DNA of 9,882 bases from Candidatus Methanophaga sp. GoMg3.2 (GCA_013180565.1 QBUN01000416.1:1-9882), one strand, 5' to 3'. Shown: positions 1-5,984, counted from the first letter of the stretch. The notes: generated by a model not told the origin, from the letters alone. A program made the numbers and translations.

Positions 1-487
1 ATGCAAGCATACCGAGGTCATGAGCTCTTAACACGCGCCCTTCTTTCAGCACCACGTCTCCTTTATTCACATCTTCGCCTATAAAAGAGACATTTTTACC
101 TGGTGTGACGGGTCGAAAGAGTTCTAAATCGCTACCTCGTTCCTTTGTATACTCGAGCATAACAACTGCGTTACTGCCCTTTGGTATTGGCATCCCTGTC
201 TGTATAGGGAAACCCTCGCCAGCCCCTATTTCTACACGCTTATTCAGTATCCGTAAACGTACTGCTTTATTTGGTGATGCGCCAAAAGAGTCTTCGCCTC
301 TTATCGCATAACCGTCCATTGCAGCTCTATCAAAAGGTGGGCTATCTACTGGCGAGTGAACGTCTTCTGCTAAAACTCGGTTCAAAACATCGTCAAAGCC
401 GAGTTCTTCCTGTTCTGTCCTCTTCGCATATGCTAAAACCGTCCTTAATGCTTCATCCACCGAAATGAGCGTACGAAAAAGTTTCAT
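1..487 (-). CDS. moeA: Molybdopterin molybdenumtransferase MoeA (5' part, runs off the window)
   Basis: MoeA inserts molybdate (or tungstate in many archaea) into adenylylated molybdopterin, the last step of Mo/W-cofactor synthesis in the cytoplasm. Only the first 162 residues lie in the window; the gene continues beyond base 1. The family signature PPFDRAAMDGYA is at residues 50-61. It is followed by the domain-III segment TGMPIPKGSNAVVM (97-110) and by PGKNVSFIGEDVNKGD (129-144), typical of the MoeA N-terminal region. The ATG at 487-485 overlaps the TGA of the upstream PIN gene (ATGA, 4 bp), so the two are probably translationally coupled. MoeA and MoeA-like paralogues cannot be separated from this fragment, but family membership is very clear. 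In an archaeon of this type a likely client is formylmethanofuran dehydrogenase or formate dehydrogenase; that is inference. Confidence 0.95.
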   Translation of the reverse strand, partial: MKLFRTLISVDEALRTVLAYAKRTEQEELGFDDVLNRVLAEDVHSPVDSPPFDRAAMDGYAIRGEDSFGASPNKAVRLRILNKRVEIGAGEGFPIQTGMPIPKGSNAVVMLEYTKERGSDLELFRPVTPGKNVSFIGEDVNKGDVVLKEGRVLRAHDLGMLA

Positions 488-918
488 GATTCTTCCAACC
501 TATTCTTACCCCTCAAATACACCGTTACTATTCCTGCTTTTGTTAATTTCCGCTTTAAGGGCTCATCAATTGTAAGGACCGCAGCGTTCCTCTTTACTGC
601 TACCTCTAGAATCAGTTCGTCGGTATTCATTTCGCCCACATCCGCCTCATTTAGCGTTACCTTGCATCTACCCGGTATTTGTTCTTGCTCAGGTGCTTTA
701 TGCTGCAGATAGCGAAGCAGTAAAGAATAGCCAACATTTGCTGCTCGCTTATCTTTGCCTTTTAATTCCCGTCTTAATCTATCTAATTCGTTCATCACCG
801 CCTTCAGCACGATTATATGCCGATAGCCCAGCCGCTCCAGCTCTTCAAATATATCAACGCCAAATTCGCCTGGTATAAATAGCGCATTCGTATCCACCAA
901 CACTTCCTTTATCAACAC
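484..918 (-). CDS. PIN-domain nuclease, Fcf1/VapC9-like (COG1412 type)
   Basis: A 144-residue single-domain PIN protein. PIN proteins are Mg/Mn-dependent RNases with an acidic active site; candidate residues here are D9 (VDTN), E44 (NELDRL), D100 (NTDEL) and D118 (TIDE). The FGVDIFEELERLGY stretch (19-32), GKDKRAA (54-60) and the C-terminal VYLRGKNRLE (133-142) resemble archaeal Fcf1-like proteins, homologues of the eukaryotic 18S rRNA-processing factor Fcf1/Utp24, also annotated as VapC9. No antitoxin gene is adjacent, which argues against a toxin-antitoxin pair and for RNA processing. The GTG at 918 is the first start clear of the upstream tRNA-Pro; a longer reading begins inside the tRNA and is not credible. 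A later GTG at about 897 behind an AAGGA-like sequence is an alternative. It lies 36 nt downstream of tRNA-Pro, probably cotranscribed with it, and overlaps moeA by 4 bp. Confidence 0.85.
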   Translation of the reverse strand: MLIKEVLVDTNALFIPGEFGVDIFEELERLGYRHIIVLKAVMNELDRLRRELKGKDKRAANVGYSLLLRYLQHKAPEQEQIPGRCKVTLNEADVGEMNTDELILEVAVKRNAAVLTIDEPLKRKLTKAGIVTVYLRGKNRLEES

Positions 919-954
919 GTTCTTCTTTATTTTTTGTATTTTTGTATGTATGTA

Positions 955-1028
955 TGGGGCTGCGGAGATTTGAACTCCGGTCACCAGCTCCCCGAGCTGG
1001 GAGGATAACCTGGCTACCCTACAGCCCC
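955..1028 (-). tRNA. tRNA-Pro (anticodon GGG)
   Basis: A full cloverleaf on the minus strand. The acceptor stem is GGGGCTG/CAGCCCC with discriminator A at 955. The anticodon stem is CCAGC/GCTGG enclosing loop TCGGGGA (995-989), which places anticodon GGG at 993-991. The T-arm is CGGAG/CTCCG with loop TTCAAAT. No 3' CCA is encoded, so CCA would be added post-transcriptionally. There is no intron. The base at position 33 reads as C instead of the usual U. The tRNA sits directly upstream of the PIN gene and probably shares its primary transcript. Confidence 0.95.
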
Positions 1029-1049
1029 TCTCTTCTATTTTTTATTGTA

Positions 1050-1060
1050 TAATAAATATG
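1050..1060 (-). promoter_or_regulatory. Probable TATA box for tRNA-Pro / PIN / moeA
   Basis: On the minus strand this reads CATATTTATTA, centred roughly 26-27 bp upstream of the tRNA-Pro 5' end, the expected distance for an archaeal TATA element. There is no strong BRE. The region is shared with the divergent deoxyhypusine-synthase-family gene and is AT-rich throughout, so the exact box is uncertain. Confidence 0.4.
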
Positions 1061-1113
1061 TAAAACATATTATTTCTTTGAAGTGTAAAGCTTTTAAAAA
1101 AATTATTTATAAA

Positions 1114-2100
1114 ATGGACAACGAGGACAGAGAACGGCTAAAGGAAGTAAGAGGCGTTAGAATAGCTGCGAATATGAGTGTAGACGGACTTGTAAGAGAG
1201 CTAAGAGATTGTGCCTTCGGTGCTGGTAGACTGGCAGAAGCAGTAGACCTATATGAGAGCATGCTGAAAGAGAATACGACAAAATTTTTGGGTATTGCCG
1301 GTGCTATTGTCCCTGCGGGGATGCGGAATGTGATAGCCGATATGATACGGGAGAGATATGTGGATGTGGTGGTAACGACAGGAGCAAATCTAGTGCATGA
1401 CATCATAGAAGCTCTTGGCGAACATCATTATAAAATAGTTGAGGATGTGGACATCGCGGTAGATGATGTATGGCTGAGAGAGCATGGTAGGGATAGGATA
1501 TATGATGTGATTGTGCATGACGACGCATTTGCAAAGTTAGAGGATTTTTTAAGGGGCGTGTTCGATAAGCTTGCTCGTGAAGCTGAGAATAAACGTTATA
1601 GTATAACGGAACTGCTAAAAGAGATAGGAGAAAATATCACGGACAACGATTCTATTCTGCGGTGTGCCGTTGCGAGTGGAGTACCGGTCTTTTGCCCTGC
1701 AATTGCAGACTCTATGATTGGACTCCATGCGTGGATATATAAACAGATGCGTCCCTTGAAAGTAGATGTATTCGATGACATGAAGGAATTGATAGGTCTC
1801 TTCTGCGATGCTGAGCGCACAGGTGCGATAATACTCGGTGGTGGTGTGCCAAAGAACTTCATATTTCAATCCGCATTGGTAGCACCAGCACGGGAAGATG
1901 GTCGAGAAGGTTTCGACTACGCGATACAGATAACAACTAATACGCCAGAGGATGGTAGCTTGAGTGGTGCGACCTTAGAGGAAGCGAAATCGTGGGGTAA
2001 GGTCGGTAGTAACGCGAAAGCAGTTACGGTTTATTGCGATGCTACAATTGCATTGCCGATTATCATGGCCGCTGTACACGAGCGGGTAGACCGCAAATGA
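1114..2100 (+). CDS. dys: Deoxyhypusine synthase-family protein (GGGVPKN type)
   Basis: A 328-residue NAD-dependent enzyme. Classical deoxyhypusine synthase transfers the aminobutyl group of spermidine to a lysine of aIF5A. Family landmarks: a Gly-rich GIAGAIVPAGMRN segment (60-72), VTTGANLVHD (87-96), CPAIADSMIG (194-203), GGGVPKN (242-248) with the candidate catalytic lysine K247, DGSLSGAT (about 276-283) and SWGK. The GGGVPKN/SLSGAT style resembles the DHS-like branch that includes bacterial proteins and homospermidine-synthase-type enzymes, and differs from the eukaryotic GGGxxKHH form, so the substrate is not certain. The ATG at 1114 aligns with usual family N-termini; a longer frame from 1045 would run into the tRNA promoter. 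No Shine-Dalgarno is visible. A TATA-like sequence (1104-1112) touches the start codon, so the functional promoter is probably further upstream near 1064-1073. Transcribed divergently from tRNA-Pro. Confidence 0.9.
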   Translation: MDNEDRERLKEVRGVRIAANMSVDGLVRELRDCAFGAGRLAEAVDLYESMLKENTTKFLGIAGAIVPAGMRNVIADMIRERYVDVVVTTGANLVHDIIEALGEHHYKIVEDVDIAVDDVWLREHGRDRIYDVIVHDDAFAKLEDFLRGVFDKLAREAENKRYSITELLKEIGENITDNDSILRCAVASGVPVFCPAIADSMIGLHAWIYKQMRPLKVDVFDDMKELIGLFCDAERTGAIILGGGVPKNFIFQSALVAPAREDGREGFDYAIQITTNTPEDGSLSGATLEEAKSWGKVGSNAKAVTVYCDATIALPIIMAAVHERVDRK

Positions 2101-2201
2101 GCACAAAAATCGGCGGATTCATTTTGATATGATTATAAAAAATAACAAGGAATAGAGTGCCCATAAAAAATAGACGAAAGAATAACGATAAATTTAACTT
2201 C

Positions 2202-2219
2202 CGAAAGAATTTATATTAA
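2202..2219 (+). promoter_or_regulatory. BRE/TATA promoter of tRNA-Ser
   Basis: CGAAAG (BRE-like, purine-rich) is followed directly by AATTTATATTA, about 30 bp upstream of the tRNA-Ser 5' end. This fits a transcription start a few bases before the mature tRNA. A similar CGAAAGAAT stretch occurs at about 2175, but it is too far upstream to serve this tRNA. Confidence 0.6.
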
Positions 2220-2244
2220 TTACTATGTGCAAATGAGATAGGGT

Positions 2245-2330
2245 GCCAGGGTGGCAGAGTGGACAAATGCGGTGGCCTCGAGAGTCACTGTCCCTTTTGG
2301 GACGCTCAGGTTCAAATCCTGACCCTGGCG
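2245..2330 (+). tRNA. tRNA-Ser (anticodon CGA)
   Basis: An 86-nt class II tRNA. The acceptor stem is GCCAGGG/CCCTGGC with discriminator G at 2330. The anticodon stem GTGGC/GTCAC encloses loop CTCGAGA, giving anticodon CGA at 2279-2281, which reads UCG serine codons. The long variable arm GTCCC-TTTT-GGGAC is diagnostic of serine, and the T-arm has a TTCAAAT loop. CCA is not encoded. It stands alone between the deoxyhypusine-synthase-family gene and cobS and has its own promoter. Confidence 0.97.
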
Positions 2331-2394
2331 TAAGGTTCGTTTTGGCACTTTATTTTAGCCGCACATAATTAAGAGTAATTGTATAGCTAATCTT

Positions 2395-2524
2395 AAAAAC
2401 CACGAGATTCCACAAGATTAACACAAGAAATTAGGGTTAATAGGGAGGGGATAGCCAATACTTTATCAAAACCCGATTCATATTATCGCTTTCTCGTGAA
2501 AATCTGTGTAATCTTATGGTTTTC
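2395..2524. repeat. Imperfect inverted repeat, MITE-like
   Basis: Two arms of about 33 bp (2395-2427 and 2493-2524) are imperfect reverse complements. Both carry an AAAACCA, AGATT, CACA, GATT pattern in the same order, with roughly three quarters of positions matching and one indel. They flank 65 bp with no coding content. Each arm also has an internal period of about 12 bases (GATT-xCACAA-GATT). This resembles the dispersed palindromic 'ACCACGAATTACACGAATT'-style repeats seen in many anaerobe genomes. That family link is from memory and unverified. Confidence 0.5.
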
Positions 2525-2537
2525 TAAACAAATACAA

Positions 2538-3302
2538 TTAAGATAGTAGTATCGCCAATATAAGTAGCGTTACGCATCTTGCAAGCTCGTTTGAAGCACC
2601 CATGACATCACCACTTACGGCACCGAATTTCTTCTTCGCTATCCAAACGACAACGAATGCGACTACAATGCCGGTAAAGGCGATAAAGAAACGAAAATGA
2701 TCTGTAAACATAGTACAAATTAAAGCAATGAACGCGGAAGAAAGAAGAGCAACTACGTATCGCGACCCGGTAGAAGAGCGTATAAACAAAGTGCCCATCC
2801 CATCCACTCCTTCAAATCTTTTGCCTACTATCATGCAGGTATTCATGCTTAACTTCGCTGAAACCTCTGCTATTATGAATACCGAAGCAAAGGTGTAAAA
2901 TGCGCAGAAATCAAAGTTGATTGTAGTCGCGCATACTGTCTCAATAGCAAATAAACTCGCGAGCAGCACAAAGATAACAGCAAATAAACCCGCTATCCCT
3001 ATCTTCACGTCCTTCATCGCTTTTCGCTTTTCGCTTCTGCTTCCTCTTGCCATTATCCCGTCAAAGAAATCCGCTACACCGTCCAGGTGGATCAAGCCCG
3101 TGATAAGATAAATAGCGAGAAGCGTGAGCAAGGAAGCAATTACAGGTACAAAGAACCTAAAAGAGACGAAAGCTACCACAGAGACGAGTAAGCCAATCAA
3201 TACTGCTGCGAACGGGAAGAGGTAAGTTTTGGCTGCCACTTCTTCTAGCTTCACCTCTTTCCTTATTGGTATCTGTGTCAAGAAGCTGATTATATCGAGC
3301 AT
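2538..3302 (-). CDS. cobS: Adenosylcobinamide-GDP ribazoletransferase CobS
   Basis: CobS joins adenosylcobinamide-GDP with alpha-ribazole (phosphate) to make adenosylcobalamin (phosphate), the last assembly step of B12 synthesis, at the membrane. The 254-residue length fits the family. The signature HLDGVADFFDG is at residues 72-82, with the acidic residues D74, D78 and D81 expected to bind Mg. It is followed by KAMKDVKIGIAG (94-105). Hydrophobic stretches at about 27-50, 52-72, 103-125, 180-200, 205-225 and 235-254 give a polytopic membrane protein. The ATG at 3302 lies 3 nt after the stop of the small membrane protein upstream, so the two form an operon. No cobalamin riboswitch-like element is visible; other B12 genes are not in the window. 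Confidence 0.93.
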   Translation of the reverse strand: MLDIISFLTQIPIRKEVKLEEVAAKTYLFPFAAVLIGLLVSVVAFVSFRFFVPVIASLLTLLAIYLITGLIHLDGVADFFDGIMARGSRSEKRKAMKDVKIGIAGLFAVIFVLLASLFAIETVCATTINFDFCAFYTFASVFIIAEVSAKLSMNTCMIVGKRFEGVDGMGTLFIRSSTGSRYVVALLSSAFIALICTMFTDHFRFFIAFTGIVVAFVVVWIAKKKFGAVSGDVMGASNELARCVTLLILAILLS

Positions 3303-3305
3303 TAT

Positions 3306-3506
3306 TTAACTAACCCTTTCTTCCAACTGGCATAAAAATATATATAGCGGATTTTCTCGCTCGCCAAGATTCACGATTTTCACGACTCTTTCGCCCATAT
3401 CTTGCTGTTCTTCTATTAGTCCTGCGTGGTTATGTAAAATGGAAAGAGAAAGCAATGTTATCGTTACTAATACAAGGGATATAATTACTATGATTTTAGT
3501 TGACAT
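3306..3506 (-). CDS. Small one-TM protein of unknown function
   Basis: A 66-residue ORF immediately upstream of cobS (3-nt gap). Residues 4-24 (KIIVIISLVLVTITLLSLSI and the next L) form one hydrophobic membrane segment or uncleaved signal anchor. The remainder is a short, charged tail with EEQQDMGERVVKIVNLGERE, predicted to lie outside or in the cytoplasm depending on topology. I do not recognise the family. Support for a real gene: tight coupling to cobS, a plausible TATA box 30-40 bp upstream, and codon use with no obvious bias away from its neighbours. It has no visible Shine-Dalgarno and would have a very short leader. It might stabilise CobS at the membrane, but that is speculation. Confidence 0.55.
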   Translation of the reverse strand: MSTKIIVIISLVLVTITLLSLSILHNHAGLIEEQQDMGERVVKIVNLGERENPLYIFLCQLEERVS

Positions 3507-3514
3507 TTTTGCTT

Positions 3515-3637
3515 TTAGTTTTCATACATATCGCTTTTTATATCTTTTACGAACACACTTACCTCTTTCTTCAGTTCTACAACATATGGCCCTTCTTCAC
3601 TTCGTTCTCTTATAGAGTCTCTTTTCTTAAACAGCAT
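3515..3637 (-). CDS. Possible 40-residue charged small protein
   Basis: An uncredited short frame begins at an ATG preceded by AAGGA (TAAGGAATG, very short spacing). It encodes 40 residues rich in Lys, Glu, Arg and Asp (starts MLFKKRDSIRERSEEGPYVV, ends SDMYEN). It overlaps the last 28 bp of the HEAT-like gene in another frame and ends 8 nt before the 66-aa ORF. It is either a genuine small gene or a frameshifted tail of the HEAT-like protein. No family is recognised. Confidence 0.3.
   Translation of the reverse strand: MLFKKRDSIRERSEEGPYVVELKKEVSVFVKDIKSDMYEN
3534..3543 (-). promoter_or_regulatory. Probable TATA box upstream of the 66-aa ORF and cobS
   Basis: The minus strand reads GATATAAAAAGC here. 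A start site about 25 bp downstream would fall near 3513, giving a leader of about 7 nt before the ATG at 3506. The element lies inside the possible 40-codon ORF (3515-3637), so if it is used, that ORF is not part of the cobS transcript. Confidence 0.4.
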
Positions 3638-4155
3638 TCCTTATCAGAATCTTCTGCAGCTCTAACATCTGCATCCCTGATAATTTGTCGAAATAGTTTT
3701 ATTATGGGCTCTCGGCACTCTGAATGATTATAGGCAATTACAACCAACGCTTTTGATGCTGCACCCCTGACAAATCCATCCAAACCTTCGTCCAGGACCA
3801 CCGCTTTTAGCGGCCCAATCGCAGAAGGACCAAAATTAGCTAATATCGAAGGCATGGATCCTAATAGCCAATCACCGATATCCTCACCATAATCCCTCAA
3901 TGTAGCGATAAGTACGTGAAGAGCTTCTGTTGTTTTTATGCTACCCAATAGATGTAATGCATGTATGGAAGACCATGCATCACCGGGGCCTCCTATCTCC
4001 CAATAGATGTCCTCTTCGACAATACGTGCTAAATACGGGACTGAATCCGGTCTATTACAAATCTCTTTTACTAGTGGGATCGGCACTCTAAGCTCTGACG
4101 ATATAAATTCATTTATCAATTTTTCGGTTGTCATCACCTGGTAGTTTGCTGCCAT
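3610..4155 (-). CDS. HEAT-like repeat protein, short, unknown function
   Basis: A 181-residue soluble, helical protein with repeated alpha-hairpin units: DSVPYLARIVEED (about 37-49), WSSIHALHLLGSIKTTEALHVLIATLRDYGED (61-92), LGSMPSILANFGPSAIGPLKAVVLDEG (97-123) and VRGAASKALVVIAYNHSECREPIIKLFRQII (about 128-158). The pattern 'A...LG...T.EAL..LI..L' is that of HEAT/PBS-lyase-like scaffolds, which usually mediate protein-protein contacts; some relatives belong to DUF1186-like families. The C-terminus after residue 160 (AAEDSDKECCLRKETL) is low in similarity to repeat sequence, and the protein may be cut short by a frameshift. The ATG at 4155 is chosen because a TATA box at 4182-4189 predicts a start site about 5 nt upstream; an alternative ATG is at 4134. 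No partner is evident. Confidence 0.75.
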   Translation of the reverse strand: MAANYQVMTTEKLINEFISSELRVPIPLVKEICNRPDSVPYLARIVEEDIYWEIGGPGDAWSSIHALHLLGSIKTTEALHVLIATLRDYGEDIGDWLLGSMPSILANFGPSAIGPLKAVVLDEGLDGFVRGAASKALVVIAYNHSECREPIIKLFRQIIRDADVRAAEDSDKECCLRKETL

Positions 4156-4181
4156 AATATTTTTACATCTATCGTTCAGAG

Positions 4182-4189
4182 TTTATAAA
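4182..4189 (-). promoter_or_regulatory. TATA box of the HEAT-like gene
   Basis: The sequence TTTATAAA (the same on both strands) is centred about 26 bp upstream of a start site near 4160, which leaves about 5 nt before the ATG at 4155. The spacing supports a nearly leaderless transcript. A second AT-rich stretch (CATATATAG) lies just upstream. Confidence 0.5.
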
Positions 4190-4236
4190 GCTATATATGG
4201 TCTTCTTTTTACTGAGATTTTGAATTGTGAGACCGC

Positions 4237-4386
4237 CTAAAATTCATCTATCTCTTTTATGAGATCCGATACCCGTTCTATGTCTATTTTTCCAACTATC
4301 TCCTCTTCTATACTTGTTCCCAGTTCTATTTCTATGAATTTTGGGGTCTTCGCTATTTCATGTGGGTGGATGAGGTTAGGTGGCTG
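4237..4386 (-). pseudogene. Start-less C-terminal coding remnant
   Basis: A clean 49-codon frame on the minus strand ends in TAG at 4237. It contains a protein-like sequence including HPHEIAKTPKFIEIELGTSI and ends DLIKEIDEF. It has balanced acidic, basic and hydrophobic residues with an amphipathic helix at its end. There is no in-frame ATG, GTG or TTG, and an in-frame TGA lies directly upstream of codon 1. The most economical reading is the surviving C-terminal end of a gene whose 5' part has been deleted. I do not recognise the family. Confidence 0.4.
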
Positions 4387-4572
4387 TCAAACACTCTAAA
4401 AGCAGAAGAAAAAGGGGGATAAATATAGCTTTTTAACAAAAAAGAAGCTCTCTGAGTTGTACGTTAGGTTTATCTAATTGCGGTTAGGTAAAAAGGTGGA
4501 GTTTTTATTGCTATACATACTTCTTTTTTTCTCTCAAAATTTGTATTCCAAAGTTCCAGGTTCTAAGAACAT

Positions 4573-4590
4573 CCGAAAAGCTTATATACT
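4573..4590 (+). promoter_or_regulatory. Strong BRE/TATA promoter of the histone gene
   Basis: CCGAAAAG (BRE) is followed by CTTATATACT (TATA). With the usual TATA position of -31 to -24, transcription would start at about 4609-4613, so the mRNA is leaderless or has a leader of only a few bases. The first 11 bases (CCGAAAAGCTT) recur exactly at 5985-5995. Confidence 0.8.
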
Positions 4591-4617
4591 TCTCAAAGCC
4601 TAATTATAATGATAAAA

Positions 4618-4818
4618 ATGAGTGAACTACCAATAGCACCGGTAACCAGATTAATTAGGAACGCTGGAGCAGAGAGAGTAAGTGAAGACGCAAGCCAGGA
4701 ATTAATAAGGCTGCTAGAGGAAGAAGCCGAAAAGATTGCGGTAAAAGCAGTACACCTTGCAAGGCATGCTAAAAGAAAGACAGTAACAAGAGAAGACATC
4801 GCGGAAGCAATAAAATAA
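4618..4818 (+). CDS. Archaeal histone (single histone fold)
   Basis: A 66-residue HMf-type histone that dimerises and wraps DNA into archaeal nucleosomes. MSELPIAPVTRLIRNAGAER is the canonical N-terminus (helix 1 and loop 1 start). It is followed by the long helix 2 (ELIRLLEEEAEKIAVKAVHL) and a loop 2/helix 3 with ARHAKRKTVTREDIAEAIK. The RKT-T-x-x-DI motif is the typical second DNA-contacting loop and structural pair. There are no tails. Of two possible starts, the ATG at 4618 gives the standard MSELPIAPV; the ATG at 4609 would add MIK and sits almost at the predicted start site. The gene is single, with its own strong promoter and a hairpin terminator. Confidence 0.95.
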   Translation: MSELPIAPVTRLIRNAGAERVSEDASQELIRLLEEEAEKIAVKAVHLARHAKRKTVTREDIAEAIK

Positions 4819-4843
4819 GCAATAGATAAAAAAATTGGGTGAC

Positions 4844-4886
4844 AGGGGGTTTTAGTTAAACAACTACCCTCCCCCTAATTTTTTTT
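4844..4886 (+). terminator. Hairpin plus T-run terminator after the histone gene
   Basis: AGGGGG (4844-4849) pairs with CCCCCT (4871-4876). An inner stem TAGTT/AACTA (4853-4857 with 4862-4866) has an AAAC loop. After two A residues comes T8 (4879-4886). It looks like a bacterial intrinsic terminator. Archaeal RNA polymerase needs mainly the T-run, so the hairpin may instead protect the 3' end of an abundant mRNA. Confidence 0.75.
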
Positions 4887-4908
4887 GTTTTACGTTGAAA
4901 AAGGCAAG

Positions 4909-4925
4909 TTATATTGATATAAATT
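4909..4925 (+). promoter_or_regulatory. Probable TATA region of radA
   Basis: TTATATTGATATAAATT contains two overlapping TATA-like boxes. A start about 25 bp downstream (4940-4950) would give a leader of 30-40 nt carrying the Shine-Dalgarno at 4964-4970. No BRE is convincing. Confidence 0.4.
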
Positions 4926-4963
4926 TAGAGGGTATGTATGCGAATGTTATGTTTAAGTCGGAT

Positions 4964-4970
4964 AAGGTGA
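4964..4970 (+). promoter_or_regulatory. Ribosome binding site of radA
   Basis: AAGGTGA matches the archaeal 16S 3'-end complement (GGAGGTGAT) and stands 9 nt before GTG at 4980. It supports that GTG as the true start codon and contrasts with the leaderless histone gene just upstream. Confidence 0.7.
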
Positions 4971-4979
4971 AGAGATAAA

Positions 4980-5927
4980 GTGGACTTAGATGAGTTACCG
5001 GGAGTTGGACCTGCAATAGCAGAGAAATTACGTGAAGCAGGTTTTAATTCGTTAGAGGCGATAGCAGTAGCATCTCCTATGGAGTTGGTGGCAACTGCTG
5101 AAATAGGGGAAGCGACAGCATCAAAGATAATAGCCGCCGCAAGGGAAGCCGCTGATATAGGCGGGTTTGAGACGGGCGATAAGATATTAGAAAGGCGACA
5201 TAATATAGGCAAGCTGACCACGGGATCTAAATCATTAGATGTGTTAATAGGTGGCGGTTTAGAGACACAAGCGCTTACCGAGTTTTATGGTGAATTCGGA
5301 AGTGGGAAGACGCAAATAGCACACCAACTTGCAGTAAATGTGCAGTTGCCACTGGAAAAAGGCGGTTTAGACGGTTCTGTTATAATAATTGATACTGAGA
5401 ACACATTTAGACCCGATAGAATCAAAGATATGTCAGAAGGCGCGGAGCTTGATTTCAAAGACGTTCTTAAAAACATACATGTTGCTCGTTCATATAATTC
5501 AAATCATCAAATATTGCTGGTAGAGAAGGCGGGAGCGCTTGCAGAGGAACTAAAAGCTACCGAAAAGCCTGTGAGGTTAATGATTATAGACTCTGCGACA
5601 GCTCAGTTCAGAAGCGAATATGTAGGAAGAGGAACATTGGCTGATAGACAGCAAAAGATAAATAGACACCTACATGACGCTCTTAAGTTCGGAGACCTAA
5701 ATAATGCGGTGGTAATGATAACCAATCAGGTGATGGCCAAACCGGACGCTTTCTTCGGTGATCCTACCAGACCCATAGGAGGGCATATAGTAGGACATAC
5801 AGCTACTTTTAGATTATATCTGAGAAAGTCAAAAGGAGAAAAGAGGGTAGCAAAGTTAGTTGATTCGCCTAACATGCCAGAAGCTGAGGCGGTATTCTCT
5901 GTCTCTTCAATAGGAATTAGGGATTAA
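4980..5927 (+). CDS. radA: DNA repair and recombination protein RadA
   Basis: The archaeal RecA/Rad51 recombinase forms ATP-dependent filaments on single-stranded DNA and drives strand exchange. The 315 residues are the usual length. The N-terminal helix-hairpin-helix DNA-binding domain contains [12 protein letters not shown] (6-17). The linker GGFETG (61-66) carries the aromatic polymerisation residue. Walker A is GEFGSGKT (104-111), Walker B LMIIDS (200-205), and loop L1 lies around [10 protein letters not shown] (217-226). ITNQV (247-251) is present, and the ATP cap is [10 protein letters not shown] (295-304). No intein is present. GTG is the start codon, supported by the upstream Shine-Dalgarno. 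Isoleucine is coded by ATA in 20 of 24 cases, the apparent native codon style here. Monocistronic. Confidence 0.98.
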   Translation: MDLDELPGVGPAIAEKLREAGFNSLEAIAVASPMELVATAEIGEATASKIIAAAREAADIGGFETGDKILERRHNIGKLTTGSKSLDVLIGGGLETQALTEFYGEFGSGKTQIAHQLAVNVQLPLEKGGLDGSVIIIDTENTFRPDRIKDMSEGAELDFKDVLKNIHVARSYNSNHQILLVEKAGALAEELKATEKPVRLMIIDSATAQFRSEYVGRGTLADRQQKINRHLHDALKFGDLNNAVVMITNQVMAKPDAFFGDPTRPIGGHIVGHTATFRLYLRKSKGEKRVAKLVDSPNMPEAEAVFSVSSIGIRD

Positions 5928-5940
5928 ATATCGAGGTATC

Positions 5941-5969
5941 GCTTTATAACCACCTTTTTGGCGGAAAGC
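5941..5969 (+). terminator. Weak hairpin 3' of radA
   Basis: GCTTT (5941-5945) can pair with AAAGC (5965-5969), enclosing CCACC/GGCGG (one mismatch) around a TTTTT loop with a 4-nt bulge. It lies 14 bp after the radA stop. No T-run follows on the plus strand, so it is more likely a 3'-end structure than a terminator. Confidence 0.25.
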
Positions 5970-5984
5970 AGCAAAAATAAAAAA

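Larger units (their letters stand above)
4156..4617. other. Long intergenic region with no intact gene
   Basis: This stretch of about 460 bp separates the divergent HEAT-like and histone genes. It holds the TATA box for the HEAT-like gene at its left end, a start-less coding remnant at 4237-4386, and the histone promoter at its right end. Between 4387 and 4572 there are only AT-rich runs and short frames (for example a 34-codon GTG frame that runs through the histone promoter) that I do not consider genes. Confidence 0.6.

Noticed and set aside
105..468. Plus-strand frames opposite moeA
   Set aside because: They are antisense shadows of a very well-conserved MoeA coding sequence.
919..955. 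ATACATACATACA micro-repeat between tRNA-Pro and the PIN gene
   Set aside because: Only about three 4-bp units in an AT-rich spacer; no sign of a functional repeat.
919..984. N-terminal extension of the PIN gene from a GTG at 984
   Set aside because: The extension lies inside the tRNA-Pro T-arm and acceptor stem and encodes no recognisable protein; the start at 918 fits the family N-terminus.
1045..1113. Upstream ATG at 1045 for the deoxyhypusine synthase-family gene
   Set aside because: The 23 extra residues are Lys/Ile-rich translations of the AT-rich promoter region and overlap the tRNA-Pro promoter.
4501..4600. Short GTG frame running into the histone promoter
   Set aside because: About 34 codons, no ribosome binding site, low-complexity sequence, and it reads through the BRE/TATA element.
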